DNA from: Spirosoma endbachense
Lineage (GTDB): Bacteria; Bacteroidota; Bacteroidia; Cytophagales; Spirosomataceae
Direction of reading: 5' to 3'
DNA length: 45,677 bases
NCBI RefSeq assembly: GCF_010233585.1
Contig: NZ_CP045997.1
Coordinates: 7,942,186 to 7,987,862 of the forward strand
The first letter of the stretch is position 1. Each line of letters starts with the position of its first letter. Shown piece by piece: positions 16,371 through 25,646 of this stretch. Under the pieces are notes generated by a model. It did not search any database. It worked only from the letters and a program-made list of their open reading frames with translations, and had not been told where the DNA came from. The translations under genes were made by a program, and so were the position numbers.

Positions 16371-16715
16371 TTAGGCAAAGAAAGGGGTGGGTAAGGCCTC
16401 CCAAAACCCCATCCTGAGTTGACGCATCTCCCGCAGCACTTGCTGACCAGTCGCTGTCAGGGTGAATAGGCGTTTGCGCCGTCCACCCCGGGCTAAGGTA
16501 GCTCCGCCTAAGGCTGAGCCCACGAGACCTTTCTCCTCCAAACGATACAAGACCACATGCACCCCCGTCACAGAAGTGGTTCGTTGGGTACGTTGCTTAA
16601 GTTCGTCGGCAATCGAGACGCCATAGGCCCCAGTGGATTGTTGTTCCAGGAGAGCAACGGCGAGTAAGACCAACTCTTCAAACTCGCCCAGGTAGGTTCG
16701 ACTCATACCAAACAA
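16371..16715 (-). CDS. PadR-family transcriptional regulator
   Basis: This 114-residue protein has an N-terminal winged helix (LGEFEELVLLAVALLEQQSTG, then a wing with RTTSVTGVHVVLYRLEEKGLV). The strand GRRKRLFTLTATGQQVL is typical of PadR regulators. These repress efflux or stress genes and bind small ligands. The gene lies 3 bp upstream of the ABC permease with a prefix domain, the standard partner layout in Bacteroidota. It is probably the local repressor. Confidence 0.85.
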   Translation of the reverse strand: MFGMSRTYLGEFEELVLLAVALLEQQSTGAYGVSIADELKQRTQRTTSVTGVHVVLYRLEEKGLVGSALGGATLARGGRRKRLFTLTATGQQVLREMRQLRMGFWEALPTPFFA

Positions 16716-17397
16716 GCTACAAAAGGTGTATTTCTCTAGTACTTGTTGAACAAATAAGATGCCAATTCTGTAACTGGCTAATTTTCAAGGAACTACCTTG
16801 CTAAATAGTGAATACATGTCCGAAACCGTACAAAAGCTGTCCGATAATAGGTGAACATGGGCCTTGTATATGATCTCTGATTTACCGACGGAAACATTCT
16901 CAAAATACCCTCCCCTTCCTGAGATCCATCATTCATTTACCGTCTTCTGATGCATAGAAGCATTCAGCTATAAAAGCCGTTGTATTGGTGCCTAAAGATC
17001 TAAGCTATTGCGTGGATAGACAACCGAGTTGAGCAAACCTTGCAGGGCCAAAGCGATATTAGCCCAATGCAGGGACTGGAACATCAACTCGGCTTGAGTC
17101 GCTACGGGGGCCCTTGAAAGCAACGGGCTCAGTTCGGCAACTTAGGCGGTAAGCGAGCCCGAGCCCTCGCTAATTGCTGAGGATAACGGGTTACCCGCTG
17201 ACGCCATCTTCGCGGCTAGCGTTTGCCGACGTGGCCGTACCCGATAAATCCGATGATTATGGGGGTATGATGGGGGCTTGAGAAAGCGGAAACAGCCGGG
17301 AATGGCCAGGCTGAAATCCAGCAAGTGAGCTCCTGAGTGAAGTCACTTGCCTGGACTAGTGAATTGATGCCGGGGGATTGGATGCCACTACAAGCGG
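16716..17397. other. intergenic stretch with a possible gene fragment
   Basis: Most of these 682 bp hold no gene. A minus-strand frame of about 48 codons (stop at 16992) reads AELMFQSLHWANIALALQGL with a hydrophobic helix and no recognised family. It is preceded by a stop at about 17140, so it is likely a remnant. Other frames here look like noise. Confidence 0.35.
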
Positions 17398-18261
17398 TTA
17401 AGTATTCGGGAAATAAGTCGTTTTCAGGTACTCCCGAAGCGAAGTTGGCTGGCGGCCCAGCAGACGCTCGACGGTATCGAGCGTCCCGGCTAGCATGCCG
17501 TGTTGGGCGGCGGCGCCCCACTGGGCTAAGAAGTTGGCGACGAAGTCGGGGAAACCGGCGGCTACTTGCTGGGCGATGTAGGACGACAGCTCGATGCTTT
17601 GGTAAGAGATGGGCCGGCCCGCTAACGCGGAGAATTCCCGGGCGATATCGGCAAACGAATAGGCTTCGCTCCCTGATAAAGTATACTCCTGGTCGTCATG
17701 CCCTTCGCTGGTCAGCAGGGCAGCCGTGGCAGCGGCCAGTTCAGTCCGCTTGACGAAAGCGATCTTGCCTTCTCCTGCCGGGAAACGGATCTCGGTGTCC
17801 GGTACCTCGCTCCCAATCAGGTACCCAAGGCCTTCAAAGTAGTAGCCGTTTTTGAGAATGGTATATGTCAATCCGGACGCTTTCAGGTAGGCTTCCGTAG
17901 CCAGGTCGCTTTCCGTGACCTCCGGCATCACAAAATTGGTGCTGCGCTGGATGCTGGTGTAAAACAGGTGCTTCACCCCAGCTTGCTGAGCGGCGTCGAT
18001 AACGTTGCGGTGTTGACGCACCCGGTCGGTAAAGGCCACGGCCGAAACCAGCAGCACCTTCTCGACGCCCCGAAAGGCTTGCATCAGCGCAGGATAGTCA
18101 CCGTAGTCCGCTTGCCGGACGTCTACGCCCCGCTTCACCAGGTCGGTAGCTTTGCTGAGGTCGCGCACCAGGGCGGCGATTTTTGTGGCCGGGGTGGTCT
18201 TGAGCAAAACGTCGATGGTTTGGTGGCCTAACCCACCGGTGGCACCCGTTACTAGGATCAT
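17398..18261 (-). CDS. NmrA-like NAD(P)-dependent reductase (QorB-type)
   Basis: This 287-residue protein has an N-terminal Rossmann motif, VTGATGGLGHQTIDVL. A YGDYPALMQAFRGVEKVLLVSA segment and an NmrA-like body with GYYFEGLGYLIGSE follow. The family are NAD(P)H-binding quinone reductases or redox sensors of the atypical short-chain type. GC content looks higher than in neighbouring genes, which may indicate transfer. It is divergent from the HxlR gene with about 100 bp between starts. Two identical palindromes lie between them, so the pair is likely a redox-responsive regulator and its target, as in other HxlR/quinone-reductase pairs. Confidence 0.8.
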   Translation of the reverse strand: MILVTGATGGLGHQTIDVLLKTTPATKIAALVRDLSKATDLVKRGVDVRQADYGDYPALMQAFRGVEKVLLVSAVAFTDRVRQHRNVIDAAQQAGVKHLFYTSIQRSTNFVMPEVTESDLATEAYLKASGLTYTILKNGYYFEGLGYLIGSEVPDTEIRFPAGEGKIAFVKRTELAAATAALLTSEGHDDQEYTLSGSEAYSFADIAREFSALAGRPISYQSIELSSYIAQQVAAGFPDFVANFLAQWGAAAQHGMLAGTLDTVERLLGRQPTSLREYLKTTYFPNT

Positions 18262-18292
18262 GGTAAAAAGAACTAAATATCCGTGTATATTT

Positions 18293-18309
18293 ACTTGCGA
18301 TTTGCAAGT
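18293..18309. promoter_or_regulatory. HxlR operator candidate 1
   Basis: ACTTGC-N5-GCAAGT, a perfect 6-bp-arm palindrome, lies 32 bp upstream of the reductase start. An identical half-site pair with the same spacing recurs at 18328-18344, 35 bp away centre to centre. Confidence 0.6.
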
Positions 18310-18327
18310 TCAAAGGTATGTCAAAAT

Positions 18328-18344
18328 ACTTGCAAAAAGCAAGT
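18328..18344. promoter_or_regulatory. HxlR operator candidate 2
   Basis: ACTTGC-AAAAA-GCAAGT, a perfect palindrome, lies 20 bp upstream of the HxlR start. It matches the operator at 18293-18309 in arms and spacing. Confidence 0.6.
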
Positions 18345-18363
18345 AAAGCATAAATCGTTTTTT

Positions 18364-18780
18364 ATGAAAGCGCTAAAACAGCGGTCTACTTGCCCTGTCA
18401 GCACCTCGCTCGACGTGTTGGGGGACAAATGGAGCCTGCTCATTCTGCGGGACATGGTGTTTGCGGGGAAGTCTACTTACGGGGAATTTTTGCAGTCAGC
18501 GGAAAAAATAGCGACCAACGTTCTGGCCGACCGCCTGGCGGTTCTGGAGTCGCAAGGCCTCTTAACCAAGACTGTGGCCTCGGATAAGAGATCAAAGTTC
18601 ACCTACCGCCTGACCGAAAAAGGTGTTGATACCGTCCCAATTCTTATGGCGCTCATTCAGTGGGGAACCAAGCATTGCCCCACCATTGTCGACCCTGGTT
18701 TGGTGGAAGAACTTGAAGCTGGTGAAGACGCGGCGGTTGAGAAGTACCAAAGGCTGGCCCGCCAAAAGTCCCTGGTCTAA
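18364..18780 (+). CDS. HxlR-family transcriptional regulator
   Basis: The frame opens earlier, but the ATG at 18364 (MKALKQRSTCPVSTSLDVLG) gives the usual 138 residues. The winged helix follows the HxlR signature: CPVSTSLDVLGDKWSLLILRDM, then STYGEFLQSAEKIATNVLADRL and LTEKGVDTVPILMALIQWG. A conserved Cys (position 10) lies where redox-active HxlR proteins have their sensing thiol. Two identical palindromes lie in the gap to the divergent reductase gene, suggesting control of both promoters. Confidence 0.88.
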   Translation: MKALKQRSTCPVSTSLDVLGDKWSLLILRDMVFAGKSTYGEFLQSAEKIATNVLADRLAVLESQGLLTKTVASDKRSKFTYRLTEKGVDTVPILMALIQWGTKHCPTIVDPGLVEELEAGEDAAVEKYQRLARQKSLV

Positions 18781-19305
18781 CCTGGAGGCATGGATGCCCA
18801 GGCCTGGAAAGCGGTGCGATTCCAAGCCAGCTCTCCTACGCTTTCTTGGTATGGCCAGCGTAGCGCTTATTCAGTCCTCCACTATATATGATTGTTGCCA
18901 GCAGGGATGATAGTTCTCCTATCTACGGGCTGGATTATGTTAGGCTTGAATTTATGCGTCCAGGAAAGGCAAATTTGAAAGTTGATGCCTTCGTAGACAG
19001 TAATCCTTATTTAGGTGGTTCCGAAAAAAGTAAGCTGACTAGTGGTAGCTATGTCGATAAACCATTGGCTTAGGTAGGTCAGCGATAGGGATTCAGGTTG
19101 AGATCTATTGCGTTTTTCTCACAAATCGCTCCAAGCTGAGACGAAGGAACTTTCAAGTATTTGCTTCAAAAACTGGGCTTTAAGATGAGATAACCTCTCT
19201 TTCATTCTTTTCTTCAAAAAACGAAAGTTGACGTGGCAGGATTCACCTAAAAGCGCCTCTCTAGGACTCTCGAAATTTAGTTAACTAGCCAATCGGGTAC
19301 TTTTT
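18781..19305. other. intergenic stretch
   Basis: 525 bp between the HxlR gene and the tail of the esterase gene. A 61-codon plus-strand frame at 18888-19073 (ends TSGSYVDKPLA) has no recognised features. No strong hairpin is seen. Confidence 0.35.
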
Positions 19306-20499
19306 TTACTTAAACTGATCGGTAGCAAACTTGATAAAATTGCTCCAATCATAGGCCGTTAAGTTATGCTCCCCTTCCCGATTATGATAGCCTACGGATG
19401 AAGTCATAATGGGTTGGTTAATTCCAGGCGGGTTGGCTGGGAGATTGGCCTTAATACCGTATAACTCATAGACCTTACTAGCGAGTTTTACCGATAAATA
19501 GGTTCCTGTTGGGTCGGCCCACAAATCTTTTGACGCGTTGGTTGCGTATAGGGGTCTTGGGGCTATTGCGGCAAGCAGCATATGCTGATCCAGCGGCAAG
19601 GCCGCTTCGTTATCATTGTATTTCTTGTAGTTTTTTGCAAACCAGTGCGGAAAAACCGTATTGATTCGACGAATCGTTTCACCAAATCGCCGGTGCGATA
19701 AGGCTGCTCCTGTATTCCCTGAACAATTCGTGAAGCACATGGCAAACCGCTGATCTTCGGCAGCCGCCCATAACGACGCTTTCCCACCCCGGGAATGCCC
19801 CACAACCATTACCTTTTTGGCATCGATCGCTTTGTCTTTTTCAAAATAATCCAGTACCCGGCTCGCTCCCCAAGCCCAGGCACCAATGGCTTTCATGCCA
19901 TCGTTGGCGGTCAATTGCTCCGGATAAAGTTGTAACACACCATTGACGTACTTAGTCGTATCATCGGGAGCCAGATCACTTACGTGAAAAGCCGCCACCG
20001 CGTAGCCGCTGTCGATAACCATTTCAGCCGGCCAGAAATCACTTTTTTGCGCGCGGGTAGGGTCCATGTTGTCTTTGCCCCGGTTGTTAATCAGCAAAAA
20101 CACCGGAACAGGACTTTTCTTTTGATTCGGTACAAACAGCACTAGATTGATCGTCAACGGCTTATTGTTTTTGACTACCTCAATCGCCACCTCTTTCAAG
20201 GTTGCTTTACCGCCCATAGCCTGGGCATTCTCATTTTTTACCGTGTACGTCAGCCGATCATAGGATTTGGGCGTTTGGCCGTAGACGTTCTCTTCGAAGA
20301 GCCTGATGATTTCAGGGCGTCTTACTTTTTCCCAAGTCTTCTTATTCTGAACGGGTTGATTCGTAGTTGTTTTCAGTATATCCGGTAAGGTATAAGCCGG
20401 AACTTTTGCTTCGTCGTAATTGGCCTGAAACCCATTTTGCGCCTGTGCCTTGATGAGTATGGCGAAAAACAAGAAGGCAAAACTTCTGAACTGCTTCAT
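19306..20499 (-). CDS. CE15/acetyl-xylan-esterase-like alpha/beta hydrolase
   Basis: This 397-residue secreted protein has a signal peptide cleaved after about residue 20 (LIKAQAQ). The alpha/beta-hydrolase core has the nucleophile elbow GHSRGGK with Ser236, a SGNTGAALSHRRFGE segment, and a catalytic His378 in GEHNLTAYDW. The segment NASKDLWADPTG (322-331) probably supplies the acid. This order matches glucuronoyl/acetylxylan esterases (CE15-like). The likely job is to remove ester groups from plant hemicellulose in the periplasm. It lies downstream of the SusD gene on the same strand, and the hairpin at 20577-20612 lies between them. Confidence 0.75.
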   Translation of the reverse strand: MKQFRSFAFLFFAILIKAQAQNGFQANYDEAKVPAYTLPDILKTTTNQPVQNKKTWEKVRRPEIIRLFEENVYGQTPKSYDRLTYTVKNENAQAMGGKATLKEVAIEVVKNNKPLTINLVLFVPNQKKSPVPVFLLINNRGKDNMDPTRAQKSDFWPAEMVIDSGYAVAAFHVSDLAPDDTTKYVNGVLQLYPEQLTANDGMKAIGAWAWGASRVLDYFEKDKAIDAKKVMVVGHSRGGKASLWAAAEDQRFAMCFTNCSGNTGAALSHRRFGETIRRINTVFPHWFAKNYKKYNDNEAALPLDQHMLLAAIAPRPLYATNASKDLWADPTGTYLSVKLASKVYELYGIKANLPANPPGINQPIMTSSVGYHNREGEHNLTAYDWSNFIKFATDQFK

Positions 20500-20576
20500 G
20501 ACGGTAGAGTAAGGAAAATTATTATTAGCCTGTAAATAAACTTGTAAAGACGGGTCAGTTTAGGATTTTATAATCT

Positions 20577-20612
20577 AATAGAACGTGGATTTTCATAAAT
20601 CCACGTTCTATT
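20577..20612. terminator. 16-bp perfect hairpin between SusD and esterase genes
   Basis: The arms 20577-20592 and 20597-20612 are exact reverse complements around TCAT. It lies 8 bp after the SusD stop on the minus strand, so it could end or weaken transcription into the esterase gene. Confidence 0.6.
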
Positions 20613-20619
20613 AACAAGC

Positions 20620-22146
20620 TTACTGGAAAGCAGGGTAACCGGGATTTTGCGTCAGGGATTTATTGACATCTCGGGCCGATTGCGGTATGGGCAACAAAAT
20701 TATTTTCTGCTGAACCCAAGGCTTGGTATCTACCTGAATTTTGGCGTAATCAGCCCGGTTGGCTTTGATGAAATCCAGATAACGACCTCGCCGGTTGAGA
20801 TCAGAAAAAGCACCGGGCGGCTCCCAGATAAACTCCATTCGTCGTTCGAAAAAGACCGCATCTAGCACTTTATCTTTCGACAAATCGAGCGGTTTGGGAT
20901 CTAACGTAGCACGGGTTCTAACCAGATTGACCTGCTTCATGGCATCCGCCGAACGGCCTACTTCGTTGAGTGCTTCGGCATAGTTCAGTAATACTTCTGA
21001 ATAGCGTATAATTGGTACGTTAATGCCTGAGTTTACTAGCGAGGCTTCCTGCCAGTATTTAGTAACGATATAGCCCGTTTTCGTGTAAGGGTTCGGGAAC
21101 GTTAAGGGCATCACGAACCCTGGCATTTCCGGATGAGACTCACCTGGTCCAATGATTACCCCATAATAGCGCTGGTCTCTGATCTTGCCCGTCTGATCCC
21201 GTTCAATGGAATTGATCCAACTCGTCTGCGGCACAAAATTACTGTTGGCTGCTCGGCCAATATAAGCGGCTGGCGCTCCTCTGGGTGCCGACCGAACATC
21301 AAGACCGCTACCCTCGCTGGCATCATTCACCGACGAATATTGGGTAGAAAAAACCATCTCTTTGTTGTTTTCATTCGTCTTCAGAAACACGCTCCTGAAA
21401 TTGGGGAGAAGTCCATACACACCCAAAGCAATAATGGATTCGCTGCTGTTGACGGCCTCCTGGTATTTTTGTTGCCATAACTGCGCCTTGACCAGAAAAG
21501 CAAGAGCGGCTCCCTTTGTGGCCCGGCCAATGTCGCTACCGCTCCAGGTTAGGGGCAAATCCGCAGCCGCTTCGGTTAAATCGGTTTCCACCTGCTTCCA
21601 GATGTCGGCGGCCGACGCGCGGGGAATATCCAGTTTGGACGAGGCATTCAATTCAGTGGTGATTAGCGAAACGCCCCCGAAATAATTGACCAGTCGGTAG
21701 TAAAATATGCCCCGCAGGAATTTAGCCTGAGCCAGAATCGACGCCTTCACCTGTGGAGTCAGGTTAGCCATTTGCCCCACCCGTACGATCACAAAGTTAG
21801 CTCGACTGACGCCTTGAAACAGCGCCGAATACAACTGACCAATGTAGAGGTTATTAGCGGGCAAGCTCAGCATTTCGAGCTCGACGCGCGGGGTGTTTTG
21901 ATCCTGCTCATACAAATCACCACTCATGGTCCATTCGATGTTGGCCGCGTCAACGACATTGCCAAAGGTGGACTCTGATTGCACCTGACCATACACGCCA
22001 ATCAGCGCCGACTGCGCATCCGCTTCGGACTTAAAAAAATTAGCGTCCGTAAGTACATCCGTCGGGATGACACTCAGGTATTGATCGCCACAGGATGTCA
22101 TGGTTACCAGGAAAAGGATAACGATAACGCTGGCTATTGTTTTCAT
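20620..22146 (-). CDS. susD-like: SusD/RagB-type nutrient-binding lipoprotein
   Basis: This 508-residue protein has a lipoprotein signal ending TMTSC. The SusD start follows (LSVIPTDVLTDANFFKSEADA), then helical TPR-like segments (LRGIFYYRLVNYFGGVSL). The C-terminal part has VNLVRTRA, FFERRMEFIWE and ILLPIPQSARDVNKSLTQNPGY, all usual in SusD. It binds a glycan or other nutrient at the outer surface and hands it to the adjoining SusC channel. It follows SusC by 21 bp and is clearly cotranscribed with it. Confidence 0.93.
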   Translation of the reverse strand: MKTIASVIVILFLVTMTSCGDQYLSVIPTDVLTDANFFKSEADAQSALIGVYGQVQSESTFGNVVDAANIEWTMSGDLYEQDQNTPRVELEMLSLPANNLYIGQLYSALFQGVSRANFVIVRVGQMANLTPQVKASILAQAKFLRGIFYYRLVNYFGGVSLITTELNASSKLDIPRASAADIWKQVETDLTEAAADLPLTWSGSDIGRATKGAALAFLVKAQLWQQKYQEAVNSSESIIALGVYGLLPNFRSVFLKTNENNKEMVFSTQYSSVNDASEGSGLDVRSAPRGAPAAYIGRAANSNFVPQTSWINSIERDQTGKIRDQRYYGVIIGPGESHPEMPGFVMPLTFPNPYTKTGYIVTKYWQEASLVNSGINVPIIRYSEVLLNYAEALNEVGRSADAMKQVNLVRTRATLDPKPLDLSKDKVLDAVFFERRMEFIWEPPGAFSDLNRRGRYLDFIKANRADYAKIQVDTKPWVQQKIILLPIPQSARDVNKSLTQNPGYPAFQ

Positions 22147-22167
22147 GTCGCTCTGTGCTTGAATGAG

Positions 22168-25100
22168 TTAAAAAACAAGATTAATGCCGCCCATCAGTGT
22201 TCTTGGCTGCGGATAAACGCCCGTATCGATGCCGGAATTCAGCGGATTCGCGCTGCCTACTTCCGGGTCGAATCCCGAGTATTTGGTGAAGGTGAACAGG
22301 TTTTGGGCTGTGACGTATACCCGTAAACTCTTCACGGCGTTATGGGTGACTTTACGAATGAGGTCGGGTGATAGGTTATACCCTAACACGACGTTGCGAA
22401 CCCGCATGTAATCCCCATTTTCGACGAAAAATGACGAGGCATTAGAGTAGTTTCCGTTGGCATCAGTGTATTTCAAGCCAGGCTGATTGTTAATGCCGCT
22501 ACCCGGTGTCCAGTGATTTAGAATATCTTTAACCCCGTTGACAATCCCGTTCCCATTGTAATATTTCATCTGGTAGTTGGTGATCTTATTAGCGTGATAG
22601 AGTTGTGATCCGGTTATTCCTTGCAGCAATATGTTGAAATCGAATCCTTTATAGGATAAGTCCACATTAAAGCCGTACGTTAACGTGGGCCAGGGCTTGC
22701 CTAAATTTACTTTATCGGCATCGGTCAACGCACCGTCGCCGTTGACATCCCGGTATTTAAAATCTCCGGCAATGGCATTCGGTTGGAACGTTTTATTGAT
22801 CTCCTGAGCCGTCTGGTAAATGCCGTCGACGATGTAGCCCCGATAATAGCCAATGGGGTCACCTACTTTGGTATAAGTCATCACCATACTCGAACCGGCC
22901 AGCGTAGGACCAACAATGGGCTGACCAACGCCCAAACTAATTACCTCATTTTTTAAGGTGGTGGCATTCGCACTGACGTTGTAGCGCAAGTCGCCAACTT
23001 TACTCCGGTAGCCAAGTAACAACTCAATCCCCGTATTTCGCACCTGTCCCCCGTTGATGGTGGGCGGATTCTGAAAACCGGCTTCCAAGGAAACCGGTAA
23101 ACTGATCAACATGCCGATGTTATCCTTTTTGTAATAGTCGGCGGTTAAATACAGCTTATCCCCGAACAACGAAGCGTCCACGCCGATATCCAATTGCTGG
23201 GTGGTTTCCCACTTCAGATCAGCGTTGCCCGGTCGAACCAGGCTTGAGCCGATAATAATAGCCTGATCGCCGGTTCCTAACGCATAATTGTCGGCCGAAT
23301 TGCCGGTCCGAATGGTGCTCAGATAGCCAAATGCAGGAATCGCGTCATTCCCAACCCGGCCCCAGCTCGCCCGGAATTTCAGATCATTAATCACCGTATT
23401 TGTAAGCGGAGCCATAAAGGCCTCCTGCGAAATCCGCCATCCGCCCGATATAGCCGGGAAATAACCCCATTTGCTGTTCGGACCAAAGTTAGACGAGCCA
23501 TCCCGGCGCATGCTGGCCGAAATCAAGTATTTATCCTTGAAGGCGTAATCGATACGTCCGAAATACGAAGCTAATCGTGCGTTACTCGTGGTTCCGCTGG
23601 TGGTCCGCAAACTTACATCGCTGGCGTTAATCACCTGTAATTCTTCACTTAAAAACCCATTTCCCGTCGAGGCAATCTGGTTGATTCGGTTATTTTGAGC
23701 GCTTTGGCCTAATACGGCCGAAAACGAATGGTCGCCGATTTGTTTCGAATAGGAAAGGGTATTCTCGATTAGCCAGTTAAATCGATTATCAAAACCTTCC
23801 GAAAGTGTGGCGCGTGGATGCACGTAAAACCCGCGTTGAATTTTACCTTCCCAGGAGCGAGTTCGGTTAAAATTGGCATCGATACCCACGCTGGTTTTGA
23901 ACTTTAAACCCTTCAGAATTTCGATCTCTCCGAATGTACTGCCATATATTCTAGTACCAAATAGCTTATTATCAATCGCTTTGGCTTTTAGCAAAGGGTT
24001 ATCTCCATTGCTGGTATAATACACTCCATCCCCAAAAAAAGGAGCGTCTTGAGCCAACGTCGGAAAGAACTGTTGAGCCAGGTTGAATATTCCGCCCTGT
24101 AATGGGTCCGAATTTTGTCCTTTGGTTTCGGTGCTGGCAAAGGCCAGCGAGCCGCCGAAATTCAATTTGTCGCTCGCCTTTAAATCCGCCGTAACCCTAG
24201 CCGTATAGCGTTTGTAATACGTTTCGATCATGGTGCCTGTCTGATCATTATACCCTAGAGAAAGACGGGCTTTCAGGGTTTTGGTACCGCCCGAAATGCT
24301 GAGGTCATAGTTCTGTACAGGCGCATTCCGAAAAATAAGCCCAACCATGTCCGTCCCGACTCCGAACGATTTCGGATTTGCCCATTCTGGATTTGGTTTT
24401 ATGCCGGAATTAGTCGCCAGTTCGTTGGCCATCGTCGCAAATTCTTCCGCGTTCAGAAACGCTGGTTTCCGCCACAATTGAGCGCTACCCGCCGAGGCAT
24501 TTAGTGAAACTACGGCTGCCCCTTCCTTACCCCGTTTGGTCGTAACCAGAATAACCCCATTAGCCCCGCGTGAGCCATAAATAGCGGATGAAGCCGCATC
24601 TTTCAAGACTTCAATGGATTCAATGTCATTCGGATTAAGAATCGACATGGCATCGATGGCATTGGAGCTACCCGGAACGGACGTGCTCTCGCCGGTCATG
24701 GGAACACCATCTATTACGTACAAGGGCTGATTCGCACCTGTTGTACCGACGCCCCGTATGCGAACCGAACTAGCACTGCCGGGAGCACCACTCGTTTGTG
24801 TTACGTAAACGCCAGGAACCTTTCCTTCAATAGCCGACGTAAAGTTACTGGTCGCTACTTTCTGCAAATCTGTCGAACTAACCGACGAAATGGCACCGGT
24901 TAAATCGCGTTTCCGTTTCGTGCCATAACCTACAACGACCACTTCGTTAAGGACCTGATTGGAAGGCGTCAGGGATACGTTTAGATCAGCCTGGTTACCG
25001 ATCAGGATTTCGCGCGTCTCGAAACCAATGAAGCTGAAAACCAGCACGCCATTGTCGTCCGGCACCTGAATCCGGTAGCGACCATTCGCATCGGTGGATG

Positions 25101-25623
25101 TACCTTGCTGGGTGCCTTTCAGCGTAATACTCACGCCCGGTAGTGATTGGCCATTGCTACCATCCTGAACAACGCCCTGAATCGATTTCTCTTTGGGCGT
25201 ACTGATAGGCGTTAGCAACTGCGCCGGAAGTATTTCGGCTGGCTTGCCCGGTAAAGTCGCTGCGGGAGATGGTGTGTTTGGCGCACCGGTGGTCACCACA
25301 TACCCACCCGTTTTCATGCGTTTGAACGATAAGCCAAACGGGCTTAGCAAATCCGTTAACACCGACTCGAGAGGGCCTGCGAACCGCATTCGGCTTTCGG
25401 GTAGGCTGAACGGATCGAGCGTACGGCTTTCGTACAGGATATTGACCTTATACTGGTTCTTGACCTCTGTTAGCGCCTGGCGCAGGGATCGGTAAGCGAC
25501 TTGTCCGGTCAGGCCTGTCTGGGAAAGCCGTTCCGCTCGCGCCAGGGTTTGGGCCTGACAAATGACACCCAGACATCCTGCCAATAGCCAACTGAGCAGC
25601 AATAGTCGTACTAGTTTCTTCAT
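22168..25623 (-). CDS. susC-like: SusC/RagA-type TonB-dependent transporter with STN domain
   Basis: This 1151-residue protein starts with a signal peptide, then a secretin/TonB N-terminal (STN) domain at about residues 45-115 (KVNILYESRTLDPFSL). A carboxypeptidase-D-like regulatory domain (about 145-220, SIQGVVQDGSNGQSLPGVSI) follows. Then come the TonB box/plug start (LNEVVVVGYGTKRKRDLTGA), the plug (LQKVATSNFTSAIEGKVPGV) and a long barrel ending GGINLVF. The STN domain marks a transporter that signals through a FecR anti-sigma factor. The matching FecR and sigma genes lie directly upstream. It imports the ligand held by SusD. Confidence 0.95.
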   Translation of the reverse strand: MKKLVRLLLLSWLLAGCLGVICQAQTLARAERLSQTGLTGQVAYRSLRQALTEVKNQYKVNILYESRTLDPFSLPESRMRFAGPLESVLTDLLSPFGLSFKRMKTGGYVVTTGAPNTPSPAATLPGKPAEILPAQLLTPISTPKEKSIQGVVQDGSNGQSLPGVSITLKGTQQGTSTDANGRYRIQVPDDNGVLVFSFIGFETREILIGNQADLNVSLTPSNQVLNEVVVVGYGTKRKRDLTGAISSVSSTDLQKVATSNFTSAIEGKVPGVYVTQTSGAPGSASSVRIRGVGTTGANQPLYVIDGVPMTGESTSVPGSSNAIDAMSILNPNDIESIEVLKDAASSAIYGSRGANGVILVTTKRGKEGAAVVSLNASAGSAQLWRKPAFLNAEEFATMANELATNSGIKPNPEWANPKSFGVGTDMVGLIFRNAPVQNYDLSISGGTKTLKARLSLGYNDQTGTMIETYYKRYTARVTADLKASDKLNFGGSLAFASTETKGQNSDPLQGGIFNLAQQFFPTLAQDAPFFGDGVYYTSNGDNPLLKAKAIDNKLFGTRIYGSTFGEIEILKGLKFKTSVGIDANFNRTRSWEGKIQRGFYVHPRATLSEGFDNRFNWLIENTLSYSKQIGDHSFSAVLGQSAQNNRINQIASTGNGFLSEELQVINASDVSLRTTSGTTSNARLASYFGRIDYAFKDKYLISASMRRDGSSNFGPNSKWGYFPAISGGWRISQEAFMAPLTNTVINDLKFRASWGRVGNDAIPAFGYLSTIRTGNSADNYALGTGDQAIIIGSSLVRPGNADLKWETTQQLDIGVDASLFGDKLYLTADYYKKDNIGMLISLPVSLEAGFQNPPTINGGQVRNTGIELLLGYRSKVGDLRYNVSANATTLKNEVISLGVGQPIVGPTLAGSSMVMTYTKVGDPIGYYRGYIVDGIYQTAQEINKTFQPNAIAGDFKYRDVNGDGALTDADKVNLGKPWPTLTYGFNVDLSYKGFDFNILLQGITGSQLYHANKITNYQMKYYNGNGIVNGVKDILNHWTPGSGINNQPGLKYTDANGNYSNASSFFVENGDYMRVRNVVLGYNLSPDLIRKVTHNAVKSLRVYVTAQNLFTFTKYSGFDPEVGSANPLNSGIDTGVYPQPRTLMGGINLVF

Positions 25624-25646
25624 AAGAGTAAGGGAATAAAAAGCAA

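Noticed and set aside
17337..18231. Long frames opposite the NmrA-like gene
   Set aside because: Typical shadows of a GC-rich gene; no domain features.
18888..19073. 61-codon plus-strand frame
   Set aside because: No ribosome site, signal or family; could be a fragment but cannot be supported.
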